This document shows, in pieces, positions 16,275 through 24,729 of a DNA stretch of 63,231 bases. A model generated the notes under the pieces. That model was not told the origin of the DNA. It saw nothing but the letters and a program-made list of their open reading frames with translations, and searched no databases. This DNA comes from Propionivibrio sp. (GTDB taxonomy: Bacteria > Pseudomonadota > Gammaproteobacteria > Burkholderiales > Rhodocyclaceae): the NCBI GenBank assembly GCA_029975435.1, contig JARKPC010000098.1, forward strand, positions 1-63,231, read 5' to 3'. The position numbers and the translations under genes are program-made. Each line of letters starts with the position of its first letter. Position 1 is the stretch's first letter.

Positions 16275-16301
16275 AAGGCGCAGGGACTGCGCCTTTTTTT
16301 T
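16275..16301 (+). terminator. Rho-independent terminator after the CBS gene
   Basis: AAGGCGCAG / CTGCGCCTT form a perfect 9-base-pair stem with a GGA loop, followed by a run of Ts (from 16294). It begins six bases after the CBS stop codon. This is a textbook intrinsic terminator. Confidence 0.92.
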
Positions 16302-16329
16302 CGGGGAAGACGGCTGGATCGAGCCCGGC

Positions 16330-16629
16330 CTAGTCGGCTTTTGGCATGACGCAGGTGTCCGGCCACTCAATTTGCATCTCGTTATCCTTGGCAAAGTTGA
16401 TAACGAAGTTCCACATGGCGGGGTTGGAGTCCTTGAGCGACCCGTCGACATACACGGCCTTGCCCAACTCGTGACTAATGGGCATGACCTTCTTTGAATA
16501 CTGAAGCTTGCCCTTGTCGAACAGGGAAAGCGCGCCGCACAGACGATGGTCCCAGTCGCTGGGCCTGAACGGCTTGCCTGATGGCGTTCGTCCGATGATG
16601 ATGAAACAGCCGGATTCGAGAGTTTTCAT
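16330..16629 (-). CDS. DUF3579 family protein
   Basis: A 99-residue protein of the DUF3579 family, found mainly in Betaproteobacteria. The family block FIIIGRTPSGKPFRPSDWDHRLCG is clear, followed by the conserved VYVDGSLKDSNPAMWNFVINFAKDN. No function is known and there are no catalytic motifs. The ATG at 16629 matches the family's usual short N-terminus; an ATG at 16638 and a TTG further upstream are less likely. It is convergent with the CBS gene and separate from the next gene. Confidence 0.85.
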   Translation of the reverse strand: MKTLESGCFIIIGRTPSGKPFRPSDWDHRLCGALSLFDKGKLQYSKKVMPISHELGKAVYVDGSLKDSNPAMWNFVINFAKDNEMQIEWPDTCVMPKAD

Positions 16630-16854
16630 GGGTGTCATTTCAAGGATTGGTGACAATACGCCGATCCTGATTCAGCCAGAAACCGCCGCGATCACATATG
16701 CATATTGGTCTGACCGGTGCTTGCTGGCGATGACCTCGGAAAGGCCGTCAATTCAATCCGCGGAATTTTACCCTTTTCGCGACCAAGTCGGAATCGGCAA
16801 GAAGCACTCTGGCAGGAAGCGCTGAAAAAACACAGCGGAGTTGCGCGTTTGCCT

Positions 16855-17211
16855 TCAATGCGAGGGCGCATCCGCGGACACCAGCGCGTCGACCTTCGCC
16901 GCGCAGATGAAATCGTTCTCCGACAATCCGCCGATGGCGTGGGTCGAGTAGCGCACGCGGCATTGCCTGTAGCCGACTTCGAGATCGGGATGATGGTCTT
17001 CCCGGTGCGAAATCCAGGCCGTGGCATTCACGAAGGCCATCGTCTCGTAGTAGTTCTTGAAGCGGTAGGTTTTGACCAGTTCGTTGCTCGAGAGCTCCCA
17101 ACCGTTGAGGGTCTTCAGCAAGGTCTCCGCTTCCGCCGGCGTCAATGGCGCAACGCCGCCTTCGCAGGGTTTGCAGTGTTTGGTGGTGAGATCGCAGACC
17201 GGTGTGCTCAT
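16855..17211 (-). CDS. phhB: Pterin-4a-carbinolamine dehydratase
   Basis: A 118-residue cytoplasmic enzyme that dehydrates 4a-hydroxytetrahydrobiopterin and so recycles the cofactor of aromatic amino acid hydroxylases. The signature is the His cluster in WISHREDHHPDLEVGY, and WELSSNELVKTYRFKNYYETM precedes it. The Cys-rich N-terminus (CDLTTKHCKPCEGG) is common among bacterial forms. The ATG at 17211 lies behind AGGAGA. No phenylalanine hydroxylase gene (phhA) is in view, so its partner is elsewhere or the enzyme serves another pterin. Confidence 0.9.
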   Translation of the reverse strand: MSTPVCDLTTKHCKPCEGGVAPLTPAEAETLLKTLNGWELSSNELVKTYRFKNYYETMAFVNATAWISHREDHHPDLEVGYRQCRVRYSTHAIGGLSENDFICAAKVDALVSADAPSH

Positions 17212-17284
17212 GTTCGTTCTCCTGTTGGTCTGCGTTTGATTGCAGAACGGCAGGACAGTTCGGGCGTTCGGTGCGCGCAACCGA

Positions 17285-17929
17285 TCAGAGGGTTGTTTTT
17301 CCGATGATCTCGGCCAAGGCGGTGCGCAATTCGGCAACCTCCTGTTCGAGACGCGCGATGCGTTCCTCGAGCGCGGAGTCTCCCGTGCTTGTAGGTGCTT
17401 CGGCCGCCGGCAGGCCGGCTTCGCCGCACAGCAGGTGCGCCCAGCGGTGTTCGCGCGATCCCGGTTGTTTTGGCAGCTTGACGGTCAACGCGCCGCTGCT
17501 GCGTGCGGCGAGTTCTTCCAGGTAGCCTTCGACGGTTGATGCGTCCTCGAAGCGGTACAGGCGCTCGCAGTTGGCACGCAGTTCGCTGACCGTCTGCGGG
17601 CCGCGCAACGCCAGGATGGCGAGCAGGCATACGCTGGCCTGCGGCAGGCCGTAGACCTTGCCGAAGTTCTGCGTGTAGCGCAGCACCCGGCCGGAGGCGC
17701 CGTAGTTTTCCAGCACCAGCGAGCGGCTGCGCAGTTCCTCCAGTGCCGCCTGGATTTCGGCATCGGTCAGGTTCATCACCGGATCGCGGGAGGTCTTCTG
17801 ATTGCAGCCCGAGGACAGGCTGTTCAGCGTCAGCGGGTAGGTGTCCGGAACGGTCTTTTCCTTTTCGACAAGGACGCCGAGAATGCGGGCTTCGACGGCA
17901 GTGAGCAGGGGCAGGGCGGTCGGGGTCAT
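17285..17929 (-). CDS. yceH: YceH family protein (DUF480)
   Basis: A 214-residue protein of the YceH family, which consists of two winged-helix-like domains. Its hallmarks LTAVEARILGVLVEKEKTVPDTYPL and SGCNQKTSRDPVM are intact. The C-terminus holds a short coiled coil (ALEERIARLEQEVAELRTALAE). Function in bacteria is poorly known. The ATG at 17929 sits behind AAGGAG, just after the lrgB stop, so it is the third gene of the lrgA-lrgB-yceH unit. Confidence 0.9.
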   Translation of the reverse strand: MTPTALPLLTAVEARILGVLVEKEKTVPDTYPLTLNSLSSGCNQKTSRDPVMNLTDAEIQAALEELRSRSLVLENYGASGRVLRYTQNFGKVYGLPQASVCLLAILALRGPQTVSELRANCERLYRFEDASTVEGYLEELAARSSGALTVKLPKQPGSREHRWAHLLCGEAGLPAAEAPTSTGDSALEERIARLEQEVAELRTALAEIIGKTTL

Positions 17930-17940
17930 CTTTTTCTCCT

Positions 17941-18666
17941 TCAGCGAATCAGCAGCGACAGCAGCAAGGGTAGCAGAACCGCCGTCAATACTCCGTTGAG
18001 CCCCATGCCGAGCGCCGAGAACGCGCCCATTTCCTCGCTGACCATGAAGGCGCGGGCGGTGCCGAGACCGTGTGCCGTCAGACCGACGGCGAAGCCCTGC
18101 ATGGCGTGGTTGCGGATGCGCAGCAGGCGGAAGAATGCCGGAAAGCCCATCGCGCCGAGGATGCCGGTGAGGATCACCAGCACCGCCGTCAGCGACGGGA
18201 TACCGCCGATCTGTTCGGCGACGCCCATGGCGATCGGCGTGGTCACCGATTTCGGCCCGAGCGAGAAGATCGTCTCGGGCGAAGCGCCGAACAGCCAGGC
18301 CAGCCCCATCGCCGAGAAGGCGGCGGTCGCCGAGCCGGCGAACAGCGCGACGACGAGCGGCAGCGCCATCTGGCGCAGCCGCCTCCAGTAGGCATGCAGC
18401 GGCACCGCCAGCGCCACGGTGGCCGGTCCGAGCAGGAAATGAATGAATTGCGCCCCGTCGAAATAACGCTGGTACGGCGTGCCGGTGGCCCACAGCAGCA
18501 GCGAGAGCAACACGATGGCGATCAATACCGGGTTGCACAGCGGCTTCTGCCCGCTGCGCTTGAACAGCCAAACCCCGGCGAGGTAGGCCAGGAGCGTCAC
18601 GCTCAACCCGAGCAGCGGCGAGGCCGTGAGCTGCGTCCACAATTCGGCGGGCGGCATCGGCTTCAT
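17941..18666 (-). CDS. lrgB: LrgB/CidB family membrane protein
   Basis: A 241-residue inner-membrane protein with seven or more hydrophobic segments. The family signature SLGPKSVTTPIAMGVAEQIGG and AHGLGTARAF are present. LrgB-type proteins work with LrgA in control of murein hydrolase activity and, in some bacteria, pyruvate or glycolate transport. It overlaps the lrgA stop by four bases (ATGA), showing translational coupling. No LytSR-type regulator is nearby. Confidence 0.92.
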   Translation of the reverse strand: MKPMPPAELWTQLTASPLLGLSVTLLAYLAGVWLFKRSGQKPLCNPVLIAIVLLSLLLWATGTPYQRYFDGAQFIHFLLGPATVALAVPLHAYWRRLRQMALPLVVALFAGSATAAFSAMGLAWLFGASPETIFSLGPKSVTTPIAMGVAEQIGGIPSLTAVLVILTGILGAMGFPAFFRLLRIRNHAMQGFAVGLTAHGLGTARAFMVSEEMGAFSALGMGLNGVLTAVLLPLLLSLLIR

Positions 18667-19028
18667 GTATGCTCTCCCGGCGCGTGATCTGCTCCCTTGG
18701 GAAGCATCGCCTTGATGACCCAGGCTGTGACGGCCATCCCGGCAAACGTGCTGATAACCAGCGCCGCCGCGATCGGTAGCCACTCGCTCGCCACGCGCTG
18801 CAGATGCACCATCACGCCGACCCCGGCGGGGACGAAAAACAGCGACATGTGCTGCAGGAAGGAACCGACGTGCTCCCGCGTTTCGTGGCTGACGTGGCCG
18901 CGTGCGAGGAGGGTCAGGAAAAGCAGGGTCATGCCGACGACCGGCCCGGGAACCGGCAGGCCGAGCAGACGCACGAACAGTTCGCCGCCCAGTTGATAGA
19001 GCAGCAATAGGGTCAGGGTGTTGAGCAT
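18663..19028 (-). CDS. lrgA: LrgA/CidA family holin-like protein
   Basis: A 121-residue inner-membrane protein with four hydrophobic segments. The conserved family stretch is LPVPGPVVGMTLLFLTLLA, followed by SLFFVPAGVGVMVHL. It is the expected partner of LrgB. The ATG at 19028 gives the normal length; a longer upstream frame adds a Pro-rich 40-residue tail without a family match. It is first in the lrgA-lrgB-yceH operon. Confidence 0.9.
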   Translation of the reverse strand: MLNTLTLLLLYQLGGELFVRLLGLPVPGPVVGMTLLFLTLLARGHVSHETREHVGSFLQHMSLFFVPAGVGVMVHLQRVASEWLPIAAALVISTFAGMAVTAWVIKAMLPKGADHAPGEHT

Positions 19029-19319
19029 GGGGGATGGTGCGAGGGGAAGCGGGGCCGTAAGACTACCGGAAAAGAAGGGGGCATGCCAGGACGGGGCGGA
19101 TAAGGGAAGTGCCGGATGCGGCAAAGAGAAGCGGAAGATCGATGCCAAATCAACACAGTATTTGATATGGCTGGTGAGACAAGTACTTTACCGGCAGAAT
19201 TGGGTAGCTAGTCGCCGGTTAGGCCATGTAAACGCTAACATCCGAAAAGGATCAACGGCCATGCCATTCGTTTCTGCTGATTGAAGGTACTGGCTGGAAT
19301 TTCGTCTTGCGGAGTCTTC

Positions 19320-19766
19320 ATGAAATATTCGAAAGCATCACTGGGTCGTGTGTTTGTCGTCCGACTGGAGGATGGCGACATCGTTCACGAGTGTCTGGAG
19401 CGCTTGGCTCGCGAGCAGGCTATCCGCGCGGCTGGGTTGATCGTTCTCGGCGATGCCGATGCGGGAAGCCGCTTGGTTGCGGGGACGGAGGCGGGGCGGG
19501 CCGAACCGCTGGAATTCGTCGAGCGGGTGCTCGACGAGGCGCACGAGGTGGCCGGCGTCGGGACGATCTTTCCCGACGAGGCAGGCAACCCGATCGCGCA
19601 TGTTCATCTGGCGTGTGGTCGCAAGGATTCGCTCGTCGTTGGGTGCATCCGTCCGGGCGTGAAAGTCTGGCACGTGATGGAGGTCCTCGTCGTCGAATTG
19701 GTCGACTGCACGGCGGTTCGCCGATTCGAGGCCGGGTTGCCTGGATTCAGACTACTCAATCCGTGA
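19320..19766 (+). CDS. PPC/DUF296 domain protein
   Basis: A 148-residue protein that is a single PPC (plant and prokaryote conserved, DUF296) domain. The family features are VVRLEDGDIVHECLERLAREQ, IVLGDADAGSR, a metal-type His pair in IAHVHLACGRKDSLVVGC, and the C-terminal VWHVMEVLVVEL. In bacteria these small trimers are of unsure role; the plant relatives bind DNA through an added AT-hook, which is absent here. The ATG at 19320 has GGAG nine bases upstream. It stands alone with its own terminator. Confidence 0.85.
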   Translation: MKYSKASLGRVFVVRLEDGDIVHECLERLAREQAIRAAGLIVLGDADAGSRLVAGTEAGRAEPLEFVERVLDEAHEVAGVGTIFPDEAGNPIAHVHLACGRKDSLVVGCIRPGVKVWHVMEVLVVELVDCTAVRRFEAGLPGFRLLNP

Positions 19767-19876
19767 TCGCCGGTTGTCCAAAGCGTCCTTGAGATTCATT
19801 TGCCTAAACCCCGAGAAAACGCCTGCAAGGTGAAGTGCGGGCGGGTCTGATTGCGCTATCATCACGGTGAAATGAC

Positions 19877-19900
19877 GGGGTGGGCTATCCGCCCCTTTTT
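19877..19900 (+). terminator. Rho-independent terminator after the PPC gene
   Basis: GGGGTGG / CCGCCCC can pair (one G-T wobble) around a 5-base loop, and is followed by a run of five Ts. It lies about 110 bases past the PPC stop and in front of the MFS gene. Confidence 0.7.
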
Positions 19901-19979
19901 CTTGCCGCCGCGCGATGGGCGATACTTTTGAATTACCTCATGCCGTGATACGTACATCGCAGGCTGTCCGAAAACCACG

Positions 19980-21155
19980 ATGAAATCCGACATTCGTTTG
20001 AACGGTACCCTGGCTTGCCTGATCGGCGTACAGGTTTGCCTCAATGGGTCCATGGCCGGCCTGCGCATGGCCGCGCCCTTGCTTTCCCTGCGGCTGGGCT
20101 ACAGCACTGCGGCTGTGGGCATCCTGCTGGCACTGTTCGCGTTCATCCAGTTGTTCCTGGCCATTCCCGCCGGTCGTTATGCGGACCGGCATAATCTCAG
20201 GCGCCCCATCGGTTTCTGTACGGGAGTGTCCGTTCTCGGGGTCGGGCTGGTGGCAGTCTGGCCGACGTTTCCCATGCTGTGCGCGGCGGCCTTGCTTACG
20301 GGCGGCGCCAACGGCGTTTCGGTCATCACACTGCAACGGCACGCGGGCCGGCTGGCCAATGATCCGGTCCAGCTCAAGCAGGTGTTCAGCTGGCTGGCCA
20401 TCGCGCCGTCGATCGCCAATTTTGTCGGGCCGTTCCTCGCCGGGTTGGCGATCGACCATGCCGGTTTCCGTGCCTGTTTCGCCACCATGGCGGCACTGGC
20501 GCTGCTCTCGTGGTTGCTCGTCCGCAATTCTACTGAAGCCCCCAAGGCCAAGCGTCCGGACGAGGCGGAACGGACGAGTTCCTGGGACTTGCTGGCCGAG
20601 CCGCGTATGCGGCAGCTGCTATTGGTCAATTGGCTGTTGACGTCGTGCTGGGACGTTCATACCTTTGTGTTGCCGATCCTCGGGTACGAGCGGGGGATCA
20701 GTGCATCGGTCATCGGGGTGATTCTCGGTGCCTTTGCCATCGCGGCCACGGTGGTTCGGCTGTTCATCCCGGCCATTGCCGCCCGATTGCGGGAATGGGC
20801 GGTGATCACGGCGGCCATGGTGAGCACGGCGGTGCTTTACGCCATCTATCCCCTGCTGCAATCGCCGCTGGCGATGGGCCTGTGTTCCGTCCTGCTCGGG
20901 TTGTCGCTGGGGTCCGTGCAGCCGATGGTCATGAGTGCCCTGCACCAGATTACGCCACCGCACCGCCAGGGCGAGGCGCTCGGCCTGCGCCTGATGTCGA
21001 TCAACGTGTCCAGCATCCTGATGCCCATGGTCTTCGGAACGGTCGGTGCGGCGATCGGGGTGGCCAGCGTTTTCTGGGCGGTGGGGGCCTCGGTGGCGTG
21101 CGGGACTCGTGCGGCGTGGAAGCTCAAGGCTTGGACGACACGCGACTCCTGTTGA
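19980..21155 (+). CDS. MFS transporter
   Basis: A 391-residue inner-membrane carrier with 12 predicted helices. The loop between helices 2 and 3 carries the MFS motif as AGRYADRHNLRRP. A central basic/acidic loop (KAKRPDEAERTSS) splits the two halves. No substrate-specific motif is clear; it might be an efflux pump or a small-molecule carrier. It starts at the ATG at 19980 and is convergent with the GGDEF gene, only 3 bases apart at the 3' ends. Confidence 0.85.
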   Translation: MKSDIRLNGTLACLIGVQVCLNGSMAGLRMAAPLLSLRLGYSTAAVGILLALFAFIQLFLAIPAGRYADRHNLRRPIGFCTGVSVLGVGLVAVWPTFPMLCAAALLTGGANGVSVITLQRHAGRLANDPVQLKQVFSWLAIAPSIANFVGPFLAGLAIDHAGFRACFATMAALALLSWLLVRNSTEAPKAKRPDEAERTSSWDLLAEPRMRQLLLVNWLLTSCWDVHTFVLPILGYERGISASVIGVILGAFAIAATVVRLFIPAIAARLREWAVITAAMVSTAVLYAIYPLLQSPLAMGLCSVLLGLSLGSVQPMVMSALHQITPPHRQGEALGLRLMSINVSSILMPMVFGTVGAAIGVASVFWAVGASVACGTRAAWKLKAWTTRDSC

Positions 21156-21158
21156 ACT

Positions 21159-22550
21159 CTATTTCGATTTTTCGAGATAGGGAAAGAAATCGCGATCTGC
21201 GCCGAGCAAGTGCCGGGCGATCAGTTCGTGGGCCATGAATTGGAACAACTCGCCGGAAGTCAGTCGCCCCGAGTGGAAGTGTTCGGCAAGACTCGTGGCA
21301 TCGGCAATGAGTCGGCGATGGATCGCTGCGTGTTCGGCAGCATCAGGAAAACCCGTAGCGTTCAGGATCGTTTCTTCATCGTTGAAATGCTGGACGATGT
21401 CCCGCATTACCGTGTCGATCAGGTTGCCCAACTGTTCGGCCGGGGTGCCCGCGAGAATGGATCCGAGCAGGGCGTTGGCGGTTGCAAACAGGGCGCGGTG
21501 TTGCTCATCGATGAGTGGATTGCCGCATCGGTAGGCCGGTCTCCAGGTGAGGTGCAAGAACATCGAGGGAGACTTCTCGCGTTCCTCGCCCCATTCGGGC
21601 TGTGACGGCGCGAAGCGGATTGCATTTCGTCCGGACTCCTTGGCATCGTACATGGCAGTATCGGCCCGTTTGATGACATCTTCCTGATGCACCGTGTGGT
21701 CGCGGAACAGCGTCACGCCGATGCTCGCCGTGCAACGATGTTCGATGTCGGCCGAAGGCTTCCCGCGGCGTTTGATGGTCAGCCGATAGGGTGCGGACAG
21801 CGAGGCGCGGATTTTTTCCGCTATGTTCTCCGACTGCGAGGCCGATTCGTCTCTGTCCGTGCTCAACTCGGCGAGCATGATCACGAATTCATCGCCGCCG
21901 AAACGCGCCACCGTATCCAAGTCCCGCACGCAGGCTTTCAGCCGATGTGCCACCTCGACCAGCAGCATGTCGCCGGCGGCGTGGCCGTGCGCGTCGTTGA
22001 GCGGCTTGAAGTTGTCCAGATCGAGAAGCATCAGCGCGCCGAAGTATCCACTGCGCTTGCCAGCGGCCAGGGCCTGGCCCAGGCGATCGTTGAGCAGGCG
22101 ACGGTTGGGCAGGCCGGTGAGTTGGTCGTGAAAGGCGAGCACGCGGATCTGCTCTTCCATCAGCTTGCGTTCCGTGATGTCCCGCCACACGCAGTAGATC
22201 ACCTGCCTGCCATTGAGTTCGATGCTCGAAAGCGTGACCTCGGCAACGAACTCTGATCCGTTGGCCTTGGTGTGCGTCCACTCGAAGCGATGGAGTCCCT
22301 TGGCCTTGGCTACCTTCATCATCCGCTCGGCCTTGGCGAACGACGTTTGCCCATCGGGCTGCCGGGCCGGGGACAGCCTGGACGGATGGACGTTCATCAG
22401 CGCTTCCCGGTCGGCGTATCCAAGCGTGCGAACGGCCGCGTCATTGCACTCGACGAAATGATTATTCTCGATGATCCAGGTCGGGTCAGGCGACAACTCG
22501 AAGAGTTGCTTGAACCAGCTGTTGTCGGCGTCGAGGGGAGGGCGGGGCAT
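21159..22550 (-). CDS. PAS-GGDEF-hemerythrin diguanylate cyclase
   Basis: A 463-residue cytoplasmic signalling protein in three parts. A PAS domain (about 12-130) reads WIIENNHFVECNDAAVRTLGY. The GGDEF domain (about 140-310) has the intact active site RFGGDEF and an inhibitory RxxD site (RDLD) five residues before it. A bacteriohemerythrin domain (about 330-460) has the iron ligands in HLTWRPAY, LIDEQH, HFNDEE, HAAIH and HELIARHLLGAD. It should make cyclic di-GMP in response to oxygen or redox sensed by the di-iron site. The ATG at 22550 follows GGAG at seven bases. No EAL domain is attached. Confidence 0.9.
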   Translation of the reverse strand: MPRPPLDADNSWFKQLFELSPDPTWIIENNHFVECNDAAVRTLGYADREALMNVHPSRLSPARQPDGQTSFAKAERMMKVAKAKGLHRFEWTHTKANGSEFVAEVTLSSIELNGRQVIYCVWRDITERKLMEEQIRVLAFHDQLTGLPNRRLLNDRLGQALAAGKRSGYFGALMLLDLDNFKPLNDAHGHAAGDMLLVEVAHRLKACVRDLDTVARFGGDEFVIMLAELSTDRDESASQSENIAEKIRASLSAPYRLTIKRRGKPSADIEHRCTASIGVTLFRDHTVHQEDVIKRADTAMYDAKESGRNAIRFAPSQPEWGEEREKSPSMFLHLTWRPAYRCGNPLIDEQHRALFATANALLGSILAGTPAEQLGNLIDTVMRDIVQHFNDEETILNATGFPDAAEHAAIHRRLIADATSLAEHFHSGRLTSGELFQFMAHELIARHLLGADRDFFPYLEKSK

Positions 22551-22680
22551 TTGGCTACTCCGTTGATATCGTCGGATGATGCCATCACGGAGAGCCGGAA
22601 TCAATTTGGAATAAACGGGCTTCTGCCGACGTTGCGTTGATTTTTGCAGATCGATCGAGAGCTTTCCCTTCGTAACGGGG

Positions 22681-23562
22681 CTACACGCCATCGACTCCGC
22701 ACAGGGCGAGAATTGCCCGCAGGCCGGGGCTGAGATGTTTGTCGCGATGCAGGACGACCTGGAACTGCCGTTCCAGGTCCAGGAACGGCGCGGCCACCGG
22801 TGACAGCCAGCCGGCCTGGAATGCGTCGCGCAGTTCCAGTGTGGACAGGCAGCCGAGGCCCAGACCATTGCGCACGCACTGCCGAATGGCTTCCGGTTGC
22901 TCCAGTTCGAAGGCGATCGTGCAGGGTAGCGCTGCGCTGGCCAGCGCGCGGTCGAACACTTCGCGCGTGCCGGAACCCTTTTCGCGCAGAATCCACGACA
23001 CGGTTTTTAGATCGTCGTGTGCCGCAATCCCGCCGGCCAGGCGATGGTCCGGGCGGGTGAAGACGCTGAGCCGGTCCTGGTGCCAGACGAAGCGTCGCAG
23101 CCGCTCATCCTGCACCGGTCCTTCGACGAATCCCAGGTCAATGCGATAGTTCAACAGGTCGGCAACGACCTGCTCGGTGTTCTTCAGTGCGAGGCGCACC
23201 TGGCCGTGCGGGTGCCGGCGGCCCAGTTCGGCGAGCAGGGGCGGCAGCAGGTGATTGCCGATGGTCAGGCTGGCGCCGAGGTGCAGGTCGAAGGCGAGAT
23301 CGCCGCTTTGCGTGGCGGCCTCGATTTCGCGGATACGGTCGAGCACGTCGAGTGCCTTCGGCAACAACTGCCTCCCGGCCTCGTTGAGCAGCAGTTGCCG
23401 GCCGATGCGGTCGAACAGGGATGTTCCCAGTTGCTGCTCGAGTTCGGAGAGCGCCGTGCTGGCCGCCGATTGGGTCATGGCGATGGCTTCGGCCGCGCGC
23501 GTGACGTGCCCGTGGCTGGCGATGGTGGAAAAAATTTCCAGTTGGCGCAGGGTAATTTTCAT
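22681..23562 (-). CDS. yeiE: LysR-family regulator, YeiE-like
   Basis: A 293-residue regulator. The N-terminal helix-turn-helix is standard LysR (LRQLEIFSTIASHGHVTRAAEA ... QSAASTALSELE), and residues 90-290 form the substrate-binding-like effector domain. It is divergent from a yeiH-type exporter, the same pairing as E. coli yeiE/yeiH, and so most likely controls that gene. The effector is unknown here; E. coli YeiE has been linked to sulfite and iron homeostasis. Confidence 0.88.
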   Translation of the reverse strand: MKITLRQLEIFSTIASHGHVTRAAEAIAMTQSAASTALSELEQQLGTSLFDRIGRQLLLNEAGRQLLPKALDVLDRIREIEAATQSGDLAFDLHLGASLTIGNHLLPPLLAELGRRHPHGQVRLALKNTEQVVADLLNYRIDLGFVEGPVQDERLRRFVWHQDRLSVFTRPDHRLAGGIAAHDDLKTVSWILREKGSGTREVFDRALASAALPCTIAFELEQPEAIRQCVRNGLGLGCLSTLELRDAFQAGWLSPVAAPFLDLERQFQVVLHRDKHLSPGLRAILALCGVDGV

Positions 23563-23590
23563 CTACATAATCAATCAAAATGATTTAAAT

Positions 23591-23607
23591 AATCTGTTTT
23601 ACAGATT
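23591..23607. promoter_or_regulatory. Candidate LysR box in the yeiE/yeiH gap
   Basis: AATCTG-TTTTA-CAGATT is a perfect inverted repeat with 6-base arms. It contains the TN11A pattern recognised by LysR-type regulators, and lies in the 93-base region between the divergent regulator and exporter genes. It is a natural site for YeiE binding. Confidence 0.55.
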
Positions 23608-23655
23608 GTATAGCCTGCCGTTACTGTTCGCCATGTCTATCGAGGAAAGTCTGGC

Positions 23656-24666
23656 ATGGTCAAGAACAACGGCGTTTTTTCCGGGGTGCTGCTGGTTGTC
23701 GCCATCGCGGCAGCGGCTTGGGGATTCATTCAGTGGGAAGGACTGCGGCAGTACGGGGTCAGCTCCCTGACGCTGGCCATCCTGATTGGTGCCGTGCTGG
23801 GGAATATCGCGCCGACGCTGGGCAAGGGGCGTTTTCGCCCTGGACTGGTCTTCGCGCAGCGCCGGTTCCTGCGGGCGGGGGTGGCGCTTTACGGATTCAA
23901 CCTGAGCGTGCAGCAGATCGTCCAGGTGGGCAGCACGGGAATACTGGTGGATCTGGTCATGGTCACGTCCACGCTGCTGGTCGGCTGGACCCTGGGACGC
24001 CGACTGCTCGGAATGGATCGCGAAACGGTCCTGCTGGCTTCCGCCGGCAGTGCCATCTGCGGGGCGGCGGCGGTGGTGGCGACGGTGCCGATGCTGCCTT
24101 CCGACCGTGGCGCGGTGGCGGAAAAGAGTGCCGTGGCCGTGGCAACGGTGGTCCTGTTCGGCACGCTGGCAATGCTCCTCTATCCTGCGATCCACATCTG
24201 GGTGGGCGACGGGATCTTCGATTTCGGCGTCTATGTCGGGTCGACGGTGCATGAAGTGGCGCAGGTCGTGGCCATCGGCAGCTCGATTGGCGAGGATGTC
24301 GCCGGCAGCGCGGTGATCGTCAAGATGATCCGGGTGATGCTGCTGGTGCCGTTCCTGATCACGGTCGGACTGTTTTTCGGGGATCGGGGAACTTCCGGAG
24401 AAAAGCGTTCCGTGCCGATTCCATGGTTCGCCGTGATGTTCGTCGTGCTGGCCGGCGTGAATTCCTTGCACATACTCCCGGTTCCTGTGGTCGATGCGTT
24501 GCGTCTCGCCGGAGTTCTGCTGCTCACGGTGGCCATGGCTTCGCTGGGGATTGATACCAATCTGGCGCGCATGGGCCAGGCTGGCGTGAAGCCGCTGCTG
24601 CTCGGTGCCGGATTGTTCGTCCATCTCGTATTCACCGGAGGCCTGGTTAACTGGCTTGCCGCCTGA
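23656..24666 (+). CDS. yeiH: YeiH/UPF0324 family putative sulfate/sulfite exporter
   Basis: A 336-residue inner-membrane protein with about ten helices. The family signatures are LTLAILIGAVLGN, RRFLRAGVALYGF, SAICGAAAVVA and STVHEVAQVVA, all as in YeiH/UPF0324. The E. coli counterpart has been annotated as a putative sulfate exporter. It is divergent from the LysR gene. The response-regulator gene starts 63 bases after its stop and may be a separate unit. Confidence 0.9.
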   Translation: MVKNNGVFSGVLLVVAIAAAAWGFIQWEGLRQYGVSSLTLAILIGAVLGNIAPTLGKGRFRPGLVFAQRRFLRAGVALYGFNLSVQQIVQVGSTGILVDLVMVTSTLLVGWTLGRRLLGMDRETVLLASAGSAICGAAAVVATVPMLPSDRGAVAEKSAVAVATVVLFGTLAMLLYPAIHIWVGDGIFDFGVYVGSTVHEVAQVVAIGSSIGEDVAGSAVIVKMIRVMLLVPFLITVGLFFGDRGTSGEKRSVPIPWFAVMFVVLAGVNSLHILPVPVVDALRLAGVLLLTVAMASLGIDTNLARMGQAGVKPLLLGAGLFVHLVFTGGLVNWLAA

Positions 24667-24694
24667 CGACAAGCTGGCTGCGCAGGTATCATGT

Positions 24695-24711
24695 CGCCAT
24701 GATCCATGGCG
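24695..24711. other. Short palindrome upstream of the response regulator
   Basis: CGCCATG-ATC-CATGGCG is a perfect 7-base inverted repeat 19 bases before the response-regulator start codon. It could be a small mRNA hairpin near the ribosome site or a protein-binding site; nothing tells which. Confidence 0.4.
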
Positions 24712-24729
24712 TCAAACGGAGAATGATAC

